DNA of 64,000 nucleotides from Mauremys mutica (Eukaryota > Chordata > Testudines > Geoemydidae): positions 39,006,399 to 39,070,398 of the forward strand of contig NC_059084.1 of NCBI RefSeq assembly GCF_020497125.1, written 5' to 3'. Below, in pieces: positions 32,030 through 44,549 of this stretch (its first letter is position 1; each line of letters starts with the position of its first letter). The notes under the pieces are model-generated. The model made no database searches. It worked only from the letters and a program-made list of their open reading frames with translations, and was not told the DNA's origin. A program made the translations under genes and the position numbers.

Positions 32030-33935
32030 ATTGTTCAGGCATGCAGGCATGAAATCAGGAAGGCCAAATCACACTTGGAGTTGCAGCTAGCGAGAGATGT
32101 TAAGAGTAACAAGAAGGGTTTCTTCAGGTATGTTAGGAGCAAGAAGAAGGTCAGGGAAAGTGTGGACCCCTTACTGAATGAGGGAGGCAACCTAGCGACA
32201 GAGGATGTGGAAAAAGCTAATGTACTGAATGACTTTTTTGCTTCTGTCTTCACAAACAAGGTCAGCTCCCAGACTGCTGTATTGGGCAGCACAGTATGGG
32301 GAGAAGGTGATCAGCTCTCTCTGGAGAAAGAATTGGTTCGAGACTGTTTAGAAAAACTGGAGAAGCACAAGTCCATGGGGCCGGATGCGATGCAACCGAG
32401 GGTGCTAAAGTAGTTGGCGGATGTGATTGCAGAGCCATTGGCCATTATCTTTGAAAACTCATTGTGTTCAGGGGAGGTCCCGGATGACTGGAAAAAGGCT
32501 AATGTAGTGCCCATCTTAAAAAAAGGGAAGAAGGAGGATCTGGGGAACTACAGGTCAGTCAGCCTCACCTCAGTCCCTGGAAAAATCATGGAGCAGGTCC
32601 TCAAGGAATCACTTCTGAAGCACTTAGAGGAGAAGAAAGTGATCAGGAACAGTCAGCATGGATTAACCAAGGGCACGTCATGTCTGACTAACCTAACTGC
32701 CTTCTATGAGGAGATAACTGGGTCTGTGGATGAGGGGAAAGCAGTGGACATGTTATTCCTTGAGTTTAGCAAAGCTTTTCATACGGTCACCCACAGTATT
32801 CTTGCCAACAAGTTAAAGAAATATGGGCTGGATGAAAAGCTTTGCTAATGTCGAATAGAGGGGAATGCTCACGTCCCTCGATCTGCTGGCTATATCGTCG
32901 GGCTCAACGGGTAGTGATCAATGGCTCCATGTCTAGTTGGCAGCCAGTTTCAAGCGGAGTGCCCCAAGGGTTGGTCCTGGGGCTGGTTTTCTTCAATATC
33001 TACATTAATGATCTGGAGGATGTCGTGGACTGCATGCTCAGCAAGTTTGCAGATGACACTAAACCGGCAGGAGGGGTAGATACACTAGAGGATAGGGATA
33101 GGATACAGAGGGACCTAGACAAATTAGAGGATTGGGCCAAAAGAAATCCAATGAGGTTCAACAAGGACAAGTGCAGAGTCCTGCATTGAGGACGTAAGAA
33201 TCCCATGCACTGTTACAGACTAGGGACCGAATGGCCAGGAAGCAGTTCTGCAGAAAAGAACCTAGGGGTTACAGTGGGTGAGAAGCTGGATATGCGTCAA
33301 TAGTGTGCCCTTGTTGCCAAGAAGGCTAACAGCATTTTGGGCTGTATAAGTAGGAGCACTGCCAGCAGATCGAGGGACGTGATCATTCCCTTCTATTCGA
33401 CATTGGTGAGGCCTCATCTGGAGTACTGTGTCCAGTTTTGGGCCCCACACTACAAGAAGTGTGTGGAGAAATTGGAAAGAGTCCAGTGGAGGGCAACAAA
33501 AATGATTAGGGAGCTGGAGCACGTGACCTATGAGGAGAGGCTGAGGAAACTGGGATTGTTTAGTCTGCAGAAGAGAAGAATGAGGAGCGATTTGATAGCT
33601 GCTTTCAACTACCTGAAAGGGGTTTCCAAAGAGGATGGATCTAGACTGTTCTCAGTGGTACCTGATGACAGAACAAGGAGTAATGGTCTGAAGTTGCAGT
33701 GGGGGAGATTTAGGTTGGCTATTAGGAAAAGCTTTTTCACTAGGAGGATGGTGAAGCACTGGAATGGGTTACCTAGGGAGGTGGTGGAATCTCCTTCCTT
33801 AGAGGTTTTTAAGGTCAGGCTTGACAAAGCCCTGGCTGGGATGATTTAGTTCGGAATTGGTCATGCTTTGAGCAGGGGGTTGAACTAGATGAACTCCTGA
33901 GGTCCCTTCCAACCCTGATATTCTATGATTCTATG
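32030..33935 (+). mobile_element. CR1 LINE, 5'-truncated, long RT-bearing copy
   Basis: About 1.9 kb of CR1 reverse transcriptase and 3' UTR on the plus strand. Pieces in order: [74 protein letters not shown], the motif-A-like [30 protein letters not shown] and FADDTK, then a 170-residue C-terminal open frame (33337-33849). The 3' UTR ends GATATTCTATGATTCTATG. Stops lie near 32411, 33187 and 33301, and a small inverted patch sits at 32848-32890. The endonuclease is absent. Inactive. Confidence 0.93.
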
Positions 33936-34759
33936 ATTTTAGTGGGGGGGCATTCTGTCTGGTACCTGGGGTGTTATTTACTTTTATGAGAACTGTGCAG
34001 GAATCCGAGGAGTTTTTTTTCCATAAGAAATTCTGCATTTTGCAAATGTTTCCATTCCAAAATGAAATAGAAAATAAAATTTGACATTTTCCAAGCAACG
34101 AAATTCTGAAAAAGTATTAATTTTTGGTCAATCAAAATGTTTCATTTGGATGAAATTGAAACATTTCATTCAGATTTCAACTATATCCTATCAAGTTGTA
34201 TCAGATACTAAAACTGAAATGAAAAGTCATTCTGCAAAGGAGAATTGAAACATTCTATTTTTCCTATATCACAATGCTCTGTTTTGATTAAGAAACAAAA
34301 ACTAGAAATGTTATTGAAATTGATGCCTTTCATGTAACATTTCAGTTCAGATGAAACAGCATTTCCAATCAGGTCTAATGTTTGTTTATTTCATTCAGTT
34401 TAAAACAGGGGAACAAACTACTCATAAATAAGATCTAAAGTCAAGATTTTTTAAAAGTGGTTAGATACCTAAAAAGCTAATGAAATCAAGAGGAGTGAGA
34501 AAACTAGATGTTCTAGAAAATCCCAATCCCAAAAAATCTGGACCTAGGTGCCCTGACACTGAACTCACAATTCACATAGAAGGAACTGTCCAGAAGTACA
34601 CAGATACATCCATGCAGCCCACAAACACAGAATATCTCATCAGAAGTCCCCTCCCTTCAGCTTTTCCCCAACTTCCTATCTCATAGAACCTCTTTGCAGC
34701 CTGCCCTAAAATTCAGCGGGGCTGCTTTGAAGACTTCGCTACTAAATAGATCTTTTGTG
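33936..34759. other. No gene recognised, AT-rich
   Basis: AT-rich DNA with no open frame of interest and no clear repeat. Confidence 0.5.
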
Positions 34760-35215
34760 GATGTTAAGACCAGAAGGGACCACTGTGACCACCCAGCCTG
34801 ACCTCTGGCATAACACAGGCCAGCTCATTGCATCCATGATTACATGAGGCTGAGCTACTATTATTATTTATTGTAGCGTGAAGTAGCCCAAGTCATGGAA
34901 CAGGACCCCGCTGTGCGAGGTGTAGAAAATATATTTTAGAAAGATGTCAGATCTTGAAGTAAAGACTCCAGAAAAAGAAGAATTTACTACACCCCTTGGT
35001 GAATTGCTCTAATATTTAATTACACGCACTATTTAAACTTGTGCCTTATTTCTACCCTGAATGTATCTAGCTTCAACTTATAGCCATTGGATCTTATTAT
35101 TCCTTTGTCTGCTGAAGAGCCCTCTACTATCAGAAACTATCTTCCCAGCAGCCCATGAACATGTCACCTCTTACCCTTCTCTAGGATAAGCTAAACAGGT
35201 TATGTTTCCTGGCTC
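34760..35215 (-). mobile_element. Old CR1-like LINE 3' region
   Basis: On the plus strand it begins AAGACCAGAAGGGACCACTG and continues CCTGACCTCTGGCATAACAC and TAGCTTCAACTTATAGCCAT, the reverse of a common CR1-like 3' portion. A similar tail reads forward at 36515-36560, and a related piece at 24325-24480. Confidence 0.6.
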
Positions 35216-36879
35216 TTCTCTGACCCCTCTTCATGTTTCACTGTCCTTTTTGAGGTATGAAGGCCACAAATGTATACAGTATCCCAGTAAAATCTTTCCA
35301 ATGACCTATTTACATTGAACCCAGTAGCTTCATCATCATCAAAAGAAGAAAAGGAGAAGAAGGAAGATGATGAAATGGTAGCAGAGGGGAAAGAAGTATC
35401 ATGTGTCCCTTGGATTGACATAACTCAGCTATGAGTGATTCCTGGCAGAAAATTAAAATAAGCCAAATGCAAGCTTACGGTCTAAGACTAGTTCCAGCAC
35501 AAGGGACTGTGCCTGCTAGTCAAAAGGAGTGCCACGAATTCTGCCCTGCTTTTCACCCCATGCCATGCCAAAGAAGTTTCACCTTAAATGGAGTGAGAGC
35601 CATCCATTTCTACTCCTAGCTCTTCCTTAGTTCCATTTGTTTAGAAGGCAAGCCAGCTCAGATTCTGGGTCCTACCTCTGAGAAAGGGACCATTGCCCCA
35701 GTTGGCTAAGGACTTCTTTGTGGCTCAAACTGGAGTTTTTCAGCTGTCTTCCCCCTGCCCAGGAAGACTCATCGGTGGAAGCTCAGTGCTCTGAGGACTA
35801 AGGTATTAGACCAGAGTGGCCCTTTTGGCAGGTGTCAAGCTCTAGGCAGAGCCCTGGCAGGGAGCAGTCCTTGTGGTGCAGATAAACAAGGGCCATTATT
35901 CTTAGAGCTAGGTGGGAATTGGAATTTCCATCCCTTGGGAGATGTATTTCCAAAAAATTCCATTGCAGAAGAACTAAAATAGATTTTCTTTAAAGTTTCA
36001 AGCCACACTGTCCAAGGCTCCCGAGCTCTGAAGCAGCCCATCTCCAGGATGCCAAGATGCTGGGAAACTTAGAAGTCCAGAAAGGATTTGGGAGCCTGGG
36101 CTCCTCTGAAGCCCACCAGGCTCCTGCCAAGGAGGCTGGAAGCCTAGGAAGGAGTGAGGGGACAAGCTGGCAGGAACCCAGGCTGGCCATCCAGACTTCC
36201 TGTTTTCCAGTGAAAACTTCTGTGGAATCAACATGTTTCTGTGGAAGGTTTCGATTGCTGTCAAATCAGCACTTTACAATTGAACACTCTTCCCTCAGAA
36301 AATCTGCAACCAGCTCTCATCCTTCTATCTTGGCTCTTCAGGGTTGGTGTGAAACAGAAGGGGGGTGGGGCATGAGACTCTCACTTTTGGGGAGGCTGGT
36401 TGTGAGCACCAGAAGCTCCCTCAAAGTTGGGGGCCATTCCCCTTGCTTTGCCCTGAGGCCCACCCCCACTTGGCCTCCTCCCGCGGAGGCCCCATGCATG
36501 TGTGCTCTATAGGAGATCAGTCTAGATGATCAGTATGGTCCCTTCTGGTCTTGGAATCTATGTATTATCTCTGGGAATGTGATATTTCTCTGAAAAGTAT
36601 CCTCATGTTCAGCTGAACTTGCTGGGTTATATTGAGGAATCACTAGCTGAGATTTTACAGATGGGATTGCCCTAAATGTCCCCACTGGCCTTAAAATGTT
36701 TGATTCTATGAAAAGTCACTCAATTCAATAGTCCAAATCCCCCTGTAACTTAAACCAATGTAAAACAAAAGTCATTCAGATGAGGTAAAGATTCAAGCCA
36801 ATGTGAATCTCATCTAGGTTAGAAATGCCCAGCATTTTTATCACTTATGTACATCATGGGATTGCTTCAGATACAAGAA
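35216..36879. other. No gene; small CR1-like tail at 36515-36560
   Basis: Only a short repeat tail, AGATGATCAGTATGGTCCCT followed by TCTGGTCTTGGAATCTATG, is recognisable. An open frame at 36057-36512 has no known domain. Confidence 0.5.
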
Positions 36880-37035
36880 AGAAACATACATACAAATTAG
36901 ATAATCAGAATCAGTAAGTAATAACCTTTCCAATGATATCTCACAAGACCCAAATTGCATAAAACATGTCTTAGTTATGCCAAATTCATATTATAACAAT
37001 ATCTCCATGAAGAATACGGGGTGTAGTGTCACACA
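36880..37035. mobile_element. LTR fragment, family 3
   Basis: ACCTTTCCAATGATATCTCA, CATGTCTTAGTTATGCC and GGGTGTAGTGTCACAC match the right end of the element at 44550-45785. The remainder is missing. Confidence 0.6.
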
Positions 37036-37103
37036 GCCCATATGGCCCTGCATCAGAAGACAGCAGGAGGGTGCGGTTGGTGGTCAGGAGAGCAATGGGT
37101 ACC

Positions 37104-37765
37104 TGTAACGGGTTGGACTCACCCCTGCAGCGCCTTCTGCTGGTCATCCTCGGGAATTAGCTCAGTCCAGTGTCCTGAGCGCCCTCTGCAGGCCGGTGAC
37201 CCACCTGTCTCCTACTGGCCCCCGTGTCCCTCCCAGGACCCCGGTGCCCCTTTAACTGTGTCTCCCCCTCCCAGGGGAACCCCCACCCTCTATCTCCACC
37301 TTGCCTCAGTATTGGCTACTGCCCAGTCTCCATCTTGCCCCTGTTCACTGGGGCAGACTGCAGTATCAGCCACTCATCATAGGCAAAGGAGTTTGGACCT
37401 GCTGCCTTTGCCTACCCATGGGTTGCCCCCTGCATCCCGCAGTACCTCTTGGCCTAACGCTAGGCTGCAGCCTGGGGCTTTCCAGGCAGGAGCTCCCCAG
37501 CTCCTCTGCCTTTCCCCAGTCCTGCTCCACTCTAGTTACCTTGTCTAGCTCCCTGCAGCCAGGCCCTTCTCCCTCTACAGGCAGAGGGAGAGTCTTTGGG
37601 CTCCTGGCTCACAGCCTTTTATAGGGGCCAGCTGTGGCCTGATTGGGGTGTGGCCCAGCTGCGGCTACTTCCCCAATCAGCCCAGCTTTGAGGGCAGCAG
37701 CTCTCAAGCTCTGCCAGGCCACTTTTAAACCCCTCAGGGCAGGAGCGGGTACCCAAACCACTACA
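37104..37765 (-). mobile_element. Solo LTR, family 4, with 5-bp target duplication
   Basis: 662 bp. The minus strand starts TGTAGTGGTTTGGG and ends CCCGTTACA. GTACC flanks both sides (37099-37103 and 37766-37770). On the minus strand CCCCTATAAAAGGCTG gives a good TATA box in the middle of the element. A relative lies at 47667-48362. No internal region remains, so it is a solo LTR. Open frames inside are incidental. Confidence 0.9.
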
Positions 37766-37770
37766 GTACC

Positions 37771-38835
37771 TAACCAGTTACAAGGAGAGCAGGGGAATGA
37801 CAATATTTTTTGGTAAAAACCAGGGCCCAAAAATTTGGAGGAAGACCAAAAATACCAGGGAGACTCAGTAAGATTTGATTCTTTAATTCATTTTTGGGTC
37901 AAATTTTGGTGGTAAATATTTTTATGTGTATAGTGTATTTCTGTCTGGGACGAGGGAGGCCCGTATGACAATATCTAGGCTGAGATTTGAAAAGTTGCCT
38001 AGTGCTTTTCGGTGCTCATTTCCTATTCATATTAATTCATTCCTTTCTTTTTATTTGGGTTAGGGAGGAAAATCAGATCTTATGAGCTATGAAAATTTTG
38101 GCCATACATCTTATGTTTGCATTTCATATATCTGTATCGATATCTATATCATTATTGATATAAATATAGATATTTTAATGTTGCCTTGACCCTGCAAAGA
38201 TCTATGAACAGGAAGGAAATTTCACATGGCAGGACACTAAGACTCCCAACTCTCCACAGACTTTCATTTTTTGTGTACCCAGTTACAGATCTGCTCAGAA
38301 TTCTGCCGAATCAAAGTTCTCTACTCACTGTGGCGGCAACATTTTTCACCTACTATTCGGAGGCATAAATGAAAATGAGGATCCTAAAAAAATGGAGAAT
38401 GAATGTCATTGGCTTCAGTGGGAGTGGAAGAGACCCAGAGCCACTCAAAAGATGGTAAGCGCCTTGCAGAAATTGGACATTAGTGTTCATGTACGGATGA
38501 ATGAACCAGAGCGCTTTACTGAAATGTGAGTTTGGAAAAAAACCCAATTTTCATCAAGGCTGTTTCTTACAGTATGAAGTTTTGTATAAAAGAAATGTGT
38601 ATTAAATGTATGAAAGATAAATGCTCAAAAGGTAGCAGAGTAACAGGAAGAGAAAGAGAGGGAGAAAGAAAGAAAGAAGTATGAAGTAAGGTTAAAAAGG
38701 GGTAACCCTGTTCTCAAGGACTTGGACTCAAATAAGAAACTATATCAGTTCATCTCTATTTTATTATATGCTAAAATTTATACTTTCACATTTATGCCTG
38801 TTTCTCTAAGCTACTAGCTTAAGAACAGTGTTTTT
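37771..38835. other. Non-coding DNA downstream of the OR6/OR11-like gene
   Basis: No gene. An (AT/GATA)-rich run lies near 38128-38175, and a GA-rich run (AGAAAGAAAGAAAG) near 38645-38680. Confidence 0.6.
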
Positions 38836-39777
38836 CTAAGCTACTAGTTTAAGAATAGATTTTCTTAGGGACTCATTGACCTCCTTGTTTCTCAGGCTGT
38901 AGATGACAGGGTTGATCATGGGAGTCAGGACTGTGTAGAAGACAGAGAATATTTTGTGTAGGACCTTGGGCACGTTGGCTGTTGGAACTACATAGACAGT
39001 TAATACGGTCACATACAAAACTGCAAGCACAATGAGGTGAGAAGAGCAGGTGGAAAAGGCCTTTTGCCTCCCGATGCTGGAAGGGATTCTCAGGATGGTG
39101 CTTACGATACAAATGTAGGATGTCAGAGTCAGAAGAAAGGGCACAAATGTCCCTATTACAGAGATAATAAATGTCAACAGTTCCAGAGTCTGGGTGTCAA
39201 CACAGGACAGCTTTATCACGGATGAAAAATCGCAAAAGAAGTGGTCAATTTCTTTGGAATCACAGAACGTTAATTGGAAAAAGAAAATATTTACTATGGT
39301 GCAGAGCAGAAAGCTACTTATCCAGGACCCTGCCACAAGCTGCCAACAAACCTTGTCATTCATCACAGCAGCATAACGGAGTGGATTACATATCGCTAAA
39401 TACCGATCATAAGACATTGTCGTGAGCAGCAGATTTTCTGTATTTGACAGGATACCAAAGGAATATAATTGCACAATGCAGCCCTTAACAGAAATGGTTC
39501 TGTCCCCAGTCAGGAGACTGGCCAGCAGCCTGGGCAGGATGGCAGAGGTGTAGCAGATCTCCAGGCAGGACAAGTTCCCCAGTAAAAAGTACATGGGGAT
39601 GTGAAGGTGCTGATTAGTCACAACTAGCACAACGAAGAGGATGTTTCCGGCAACAGTCACAATGTAGATCAGTAGAAACAGTAGGAAGAGAAGGGGCTGC
39701 AGTTCAGGGTCATTCCCAAATCCTAAGAGGATGAATTCCACGATAGGCGTTTGGTTTCTTACTTCTGCTTTCTCCAT
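38836..39777 (-). CDS. Olfactory receptor, OR6/OR11-like
   Basis: Intact single-exon odorant GPCR, 313 residues, a normal OR length. Signs: NQT glycosylation site at 8-10, TM2 IPMYFLLGNLSCLEICYTS (60-78), Cys100 and Cys182, MSYDRYLAICNPLRY (121-135), FCDSKEIDHFFCDFS (171-185), KAFSTCSSHLIVLAVLY (239-255) and TM7 PMINPVIYSLRNKEV (286-300). The LEICYTS TM2 and the long TM2-TM3 stretch resemble OR6/OR11-type receptors (often annotated 11A1-like in turtles); the exact family is inferred. The start is the first ATG in frame, 11 codons before VEFILLGF. It stands alone between solo LTRs on the same strand as the other ORs. Confidence 0.97.
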   Translation of the reverse strand: MEKAEVRNQTPIVEFILLGFGNDPELQPLLFLLFLLIYIVTVAGNILFVVLVVTNQHLHIPMYFLLGNLSCLEICYTSAILPRLLASLLTGDRTISVKGCIVQLYSFGILSNTENLLLTTMSYDRYLAICNPLRYAAVMNDKVCWQLVAGSWISSFLLCTIVNIFFFQLTFCDSKEIDHFFCDFSSVIKLSCVDTQTLELLTFIISVIGTFVPFLLTLTSYICIVSTILRIPSSIGRQKAFSTCSSHLIVLAVLYVTVLTVYVVPTANVPKVLHKIFSVFYTVLTPMINPVIYSLRNKEVNESLRKSILKLVA

Positions 39778-40144
39778 AATATGTATCTAGAATCAGAAAA
39801 CTATTAAATATTGATGGAGTACACACAGTCAGGCTGTGCTGTTGGTTATACTGGCAGAAACCTGGAGTAGGTAACCTCATACCACTGCATCTCTCCACTG
39901 GAAAAATGAAGTTGCCAAAAAAAAAACAGAGGAAGACTCCTATCCTTGAGAAGTTGAGCTTCCAATATAGGTGAAAAAAGAGCATGGAACCCTATTGAAT
40001 TACAGAAATGTCCCATCTAACTCCCTTAAGCTCTCTTCAACTTTAAATACCTTTAGGCTGGGATTTTGAAATATCTTTATCATATCAGTGTCACATCAAC
40101 AAATCTAGAAGACATAACAAAAAATCAATAGACTAGAAATGAAA

Positions 40145-40272
40145 GTATCAGAGGGGTAGCCATGTTAGTCTGGTTCTGTAGAAGCAGCAAAGAATCCTGT
40201 GGCACCTTATAGACTAACAGACGTTTTGCAGCATGAGCTTTCGTGGGTGAATACCCACTTCTTCAGATGCAA
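40145..40272. repeat. Short interspersed repeat, about 128 bp
   Basis: GGTAGCCATGTTAGTCTGG, GTGGCACCTTATAGACTAAC and GGGTGAATACCCACTTCTTC are phrases I recognise from a repeat abundant in turtle DNA. No coding capacity. The family name is not certain. Confidence 0.6.
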
Positions 40273-40750
40273 GTGGATATGAAGTAGAAATGAAAGATAT
40301 TTAGAGTTCTATCACTAGTATGTCTCCCCTGCAGATAAGAGATGTAATTCCCAGCTTGGGTAGACGTACATGGTAGCTTGATCAAAGCTAATGCAAGATA
40401 AAATAAGCAGTGAGAACACAGCAGCACATGCAGCCGTTTGGGATGGCCACCTGTGTACATACCTAGGATCTCACATGGGATTAGGCTCTGGCACCTAGTC
40501 TTTACTGCAAAGGCTACACTGCTATTTTTAGCACAATAACTCAATCAAAGATTGTGTGTGGTGGGTTTACCAGAACAAGGAATTACACCGTCTAGATGCA
40601 GTATAGACATTCCCCATAAGACAGATACTGAAACACTAATGAGGTTGTGCTTTGTATGAAGGTCTAGCCTGCTGTCCTCTATCCTAGCAGATTCAAATTA
40701 AAATTTGCACTATTAGATAAGATGCAGCTGAGAAACAGACAATGACACAA
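40273..40750. other. No gene recognised
   Basis: Nothing coding. Weak similarity to CTACACT-type MITEs near 40575-40615, without clear ends. Confidence 0.45.
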
Positions 40751-42576
40751 ACAAACCCTAAACACAGACCACGGGCTGTTTCCTGATCTCAGTTACACCA
40801 GGGTAAATTGCATCAGCTTCATGTGGATTTATGCAAGTGCAACTGAGATCGGAATCCAACTCCATATAAAGAAATGAAAGTTAGATAATAATGAAAACTC
40901 GTTAAGAGAGAAATAAGAGAGTCATTTTTATCCAGAAGGAAGAATGTGCCTGGAGAAAAATGAAAAACTGGATAAAAAAAAGGAAGATATATATAGACAG
41001 AATGAGACAAAAATACACAGAGAGAGAGAGAGAGAAACAGAGAGAGACAGAGAGAGAGAAATTGTTTCTCTCTCCAAATTTTATGAACTATAGAATACAG
41101 ATATGGTTAAAGAGAAGTAGCAGATCCTTGCTGTTAAAGAAAAGATATCAGAGCCAATAGGTCTGAAATCTTTTCTTTGCTTTTCCCCTACATACTTCTT
41201 GATATATTCTGCCATCTGATCTCTTCACCCACTGACTTATGACGCACCCACATGAACTATGTCTACACCAGGAGTGGCAATGGTACATTGACACTAGTGC
41301 AACATAAATGTATGACAGAAAAATGGAAATCCAGCAAAACACAGAGAGAGAGAGAGAAGACAGACAATTTTTACGAGCACTAAAACTCACATGATAAAAA
41401 TAAAATGTACACACAAGGAGTTAATAAACTAGACACATTCATGGAGGATAGGTCCATCAATGGCTATTAGCCAGGATGTGCAGGGCCGGGGTCCCTAGCC
41501 TCTGTTTGCCAGAAGCTGGGAATGGATGACAGGGAATGGGTGACTTGATGATTACATGTTCTGTTCATTACCTCTGAAGCACCTGGCATTTGGCCACTGT
41601 TGGAAGATGGACCTTTGCTCTGACCTAGTATGGCCATTCTGACGTTTTTACATTCTAAATCTGAGAGCCATTCATTGCTCTTTCCTGAGCATTTTTTGTT
41701 CTAACACTTCTACTTTTATTTACATTCCCCCTGGATTGAACAAGCAATCATATTCTTTCTGACACACTAGATGCCTGAGCAGGTATTTTTCTTTTCTAAA
41801 TCAGATTATTTCATTTTAACTGTGCTGCTTTACGTCTCACACTGACAGTCTATTGCCAGCTGCTCCCTAACCATAACCCTTCCATCAGATTTTCTGAGAT
41901 AAGATTATAGTCTTCGCACTACATTTTCTAATCTCCTCCACGCTTGATAATCTTCAATTATCTCAGTAATTACTGGATCCTACAGTGCTCCTTGGTGTAC
42001 TTTGTTGTTATTCCCTTTCATAGAAATTAATGTCTCTCCTGGTTGGTAATTTCTTGTTCTCCCTCGATAGTTCTGCTAGTGGGAATTTGCAAGGATTGCA
42101 CAGAGGAAAGATAAAGTGTTCCCTCTAAGATGTGTGGCTGTACAACCGCGCAGGAGGGAATCAAGTGCCATGCACTGATTAGCAGAGCCTCCCAGGGTGG
42201 CATGTGTTCAGGTACCCTTCCCCCCACTGCTCTGCAGCCACAGTGCTCCTGCTCTTTGCCTTGGAGCCCCTTGCAAGCGGCTCCCGGGACCCTGCTGCTT
42301 CCTGTACAGAGCAGGGAGGGCAGGGGGGACGTTGATGTCAGGATGTTCCTCTCCTCCACTCCCCCATGCCCATGTACTCCATCTCCACAGAGCAGGAGAG
42401 GGGGGACAGGGCACAGGAGCAGAGAGCTTTTGGTAGCTGCTTCAGTCTCAGCTTTCTGGTGGGAGAGCCTTAAAAAGACAAAGCACGGTCTCTCAGAGGC
42501 TTCCCCAGCAGCCAGCACACTCACACTCTGTCTCTGTGTCTCTCGCTAGCTCACTCACACACGCTGTCTCTGTGTG
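40751..42576. repeat. Tandem duplication, 1.83 kb, copy 1
   Basis: Direct repeat with 42577-44400; the start phrase ACAAACCCTAAACACAGACC recurs exactly 1826 bp later. It includes a GA-rich tract (about 41019-41062), a CR1 3' end (41435-41645) and a GC-rich part (42115-42520). By eye the copies are well over 90% identical. No gene is present; open frames in the GC-rich part are incidental. Confidence 0.92.
41435..41645 (+). mobile_element. CR1 3' end inside tandem copy 1
   Basis: CATGGAGGATAGGTCCATCA to CTAGTATGGCCATTCTGACG is a CR1 3' end of the type seen at 3815-4060. The same piece recurs in copy 2 at about 43262-43475, so it predates the tandem duplication. Confidence 0.75.
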
Positions 42577-44400
42577 ACAAACCCTAAACACAGACCACCA
42601 ATGTTTCTGGTTTCCTGATCTCAGTTGCATCACGGTAAATTGCATCAGCTTCATATGGATTTATGCAAGTGCAACTGAGATCAGAATCCAACACCATATA
42701 AAGAAATGAAAGTTAGATAAAAATGAAAACTCATTAAGAGAGAAATAAGAGAGTCATTTTTATCCAGCAGGGAGAATGTGCCTGGAGAAAAATGAAAAAC
42801 TGGAAAAAAAAAGGAAGCTATATATAGACAGAATGAGACAAAAATACACAGAGAGAGAGAGAAACAGAGAGAGACAGAGAGAGAGAAATTGTTTCTTTCT
42901 CCAAATTTTATGAACAATAGAATACAGATATGTTTAAAGAGAAGTAGCAGATCCTTGCTGTTAATTTAAAAAAAAGGTTTCAGAGCCAATAGGCCTGAAA
43001 TCTTTTCTTTGCTTTTCCCCTACATACTTCTTGATATATTCTGCCATCTGATCTCTTCACCCACTGACTTATGATGCATCCACATGAACTATGTCTACAC
43101 CAGGAGTGGCAATAGTATATTGACACTAGTGCAACATAAATGTATCACAGAAAAATGGAAATCCAGAAAAACACACACAGAGAGAAGACAGACAATTTTT
43201 ACGAGCACTAAAACTCACATGATAAAAATAAAATGTACACACAAGGAGTCAATAAACTAGATACATTCATGGAGGATAGGTCCATCAATGGCTATTAGCC
43301 AGGATGGGCAGGGACGGGGTCCCTAGCCTCTGTTTGCCAGAAGCTGGGAATGGATGACAGGGAATGTGTGAGTTGATGATTACATGTTCTGTTCATTACC
43401 CCTGAAGTACCAGGCATTTGGCCACAGTTGGAAGATGGACCTTTGCTTTGACCTAGTATGGCCATTCTGATGTTTTTACATTCTAAATCTGAGAGCCATT
43501 CATTGCTCTTTCCTGAGCATTTTTTGCTCAAACACTTCTACTTTTATTTATATTCCCCCTGGATTGAACAAGCAATCATATTCTTTCTGATACACTAGAT
43601 GCCTGAGCAGGTATTTTTCTTTTCTAAATCAGATTATTTCAATTTAACTGTGCTGCTTAATGTTTCACACTGACAGTCTATTGCTAGCTGCACCCTAACC
43701 ATAACCCTTCCTTCAGATTTTCTGAGATAAGATTATAGGCTTCACACTACATTTTCTAATCTCTTCTACTCTTGATAATCTTCAATTATCTCAGTAATTA
43801 CTGGATTTTACAGTGCTCCTTGGTGTATTTTGTTGTTATTCCCTTTCATTGAAATTAATGTCTCTCCTGGTTGGTAATTTCTCGTACTTATGAGGTGATG
43901 TAATCTCCCTCGATTGCATAGAGGAAATATAAAGTGTTCCCTCTAAGCTGTGTGGTTGTGCAACCGCGTAGGAGGGAATCAAGTGCCATGCACTCATTAG
44001 CAGAGCCTCCATGGGTGGCATGTGTTCAGGTACCCTTCCCCCCACTGCTCTGCAGCCACAGTGCTCCTGCTCTTTGTCTTGGAGTCCCTTGCAAGCGGCT
44101 TCTGGGACCTTGCTGCTTCCTGTGCAGAGCAGGGAGGGCAGGGGGGATGCTGATGTCAGGATGTCCTTCCCCTCCACTCCCCGCTGCCCATGTACTCCAT
44201 CTCCACAGAGCAGGAGAGCAGGGACAGGGCTCAGGAGCAGAGAGCTTCTGGTAGCTGCTTCAGTCTCAGCTTTCTGGTGGGAGAGCCTTAAAAAGACAAA
44301 GCACGGTCTCTCATAGGCTTCCCCAGCAGCCAGCACACTCACACTCTGTCTCTGTGTCTCTCGCTAGCTCACTCACACACACACACGCTGTCTCTGTGTC
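42577..44400. repeat. Tandem duplication, 1.83 kb, copy 2
   Basis: Second copy of 40751-42576, running into a CA-rich microsatellite at its right end. Small indels distinguish the copies, for example near 43888-43925 where ACTTATGAGGTGATGTAATC is present here but not in copy 1. Confidence 0.92.
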
Positions 44401-44545
44401 CCTGACACACACACACACACACATACATTCTGTCTCTGACACACACACAGTCTCTCTCTCTTTCTCTGTCTCTCACACACACTGTCTATCTCACACATAC
44501 ACACTGTCTCACACACACACAGTCTGTTTCACACACACATGCACA
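44345..44545. repeat. (CA)n-rich microsatellite
   Basis: Interrupted CACACA runs alternate with GTCTCTCTC phrases. A 114-codon open frame across it is only repeat. Confidence 0.9.
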
Positions 44546-44549
44546 TTTT

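Noticed and set aside
37042..37624. Proline/serine-rich open frames of 168 and 107 codons
   Set aside because: They lie within a solo LTR with target duplications and are antisense to its promoter.
41019..41062. Regulatory GAGA-type element
   Set aside because: It is a simple GA microsatellite copied in the tandem duplicate; nothing links it to a promoter.
42027..42549. Open frames of 165 and 139 codons, repeated near 43836-44342
   Set aside because: GC-rich non-coding repeat inside a tandem duplication; both strands are open and no domain is visible.
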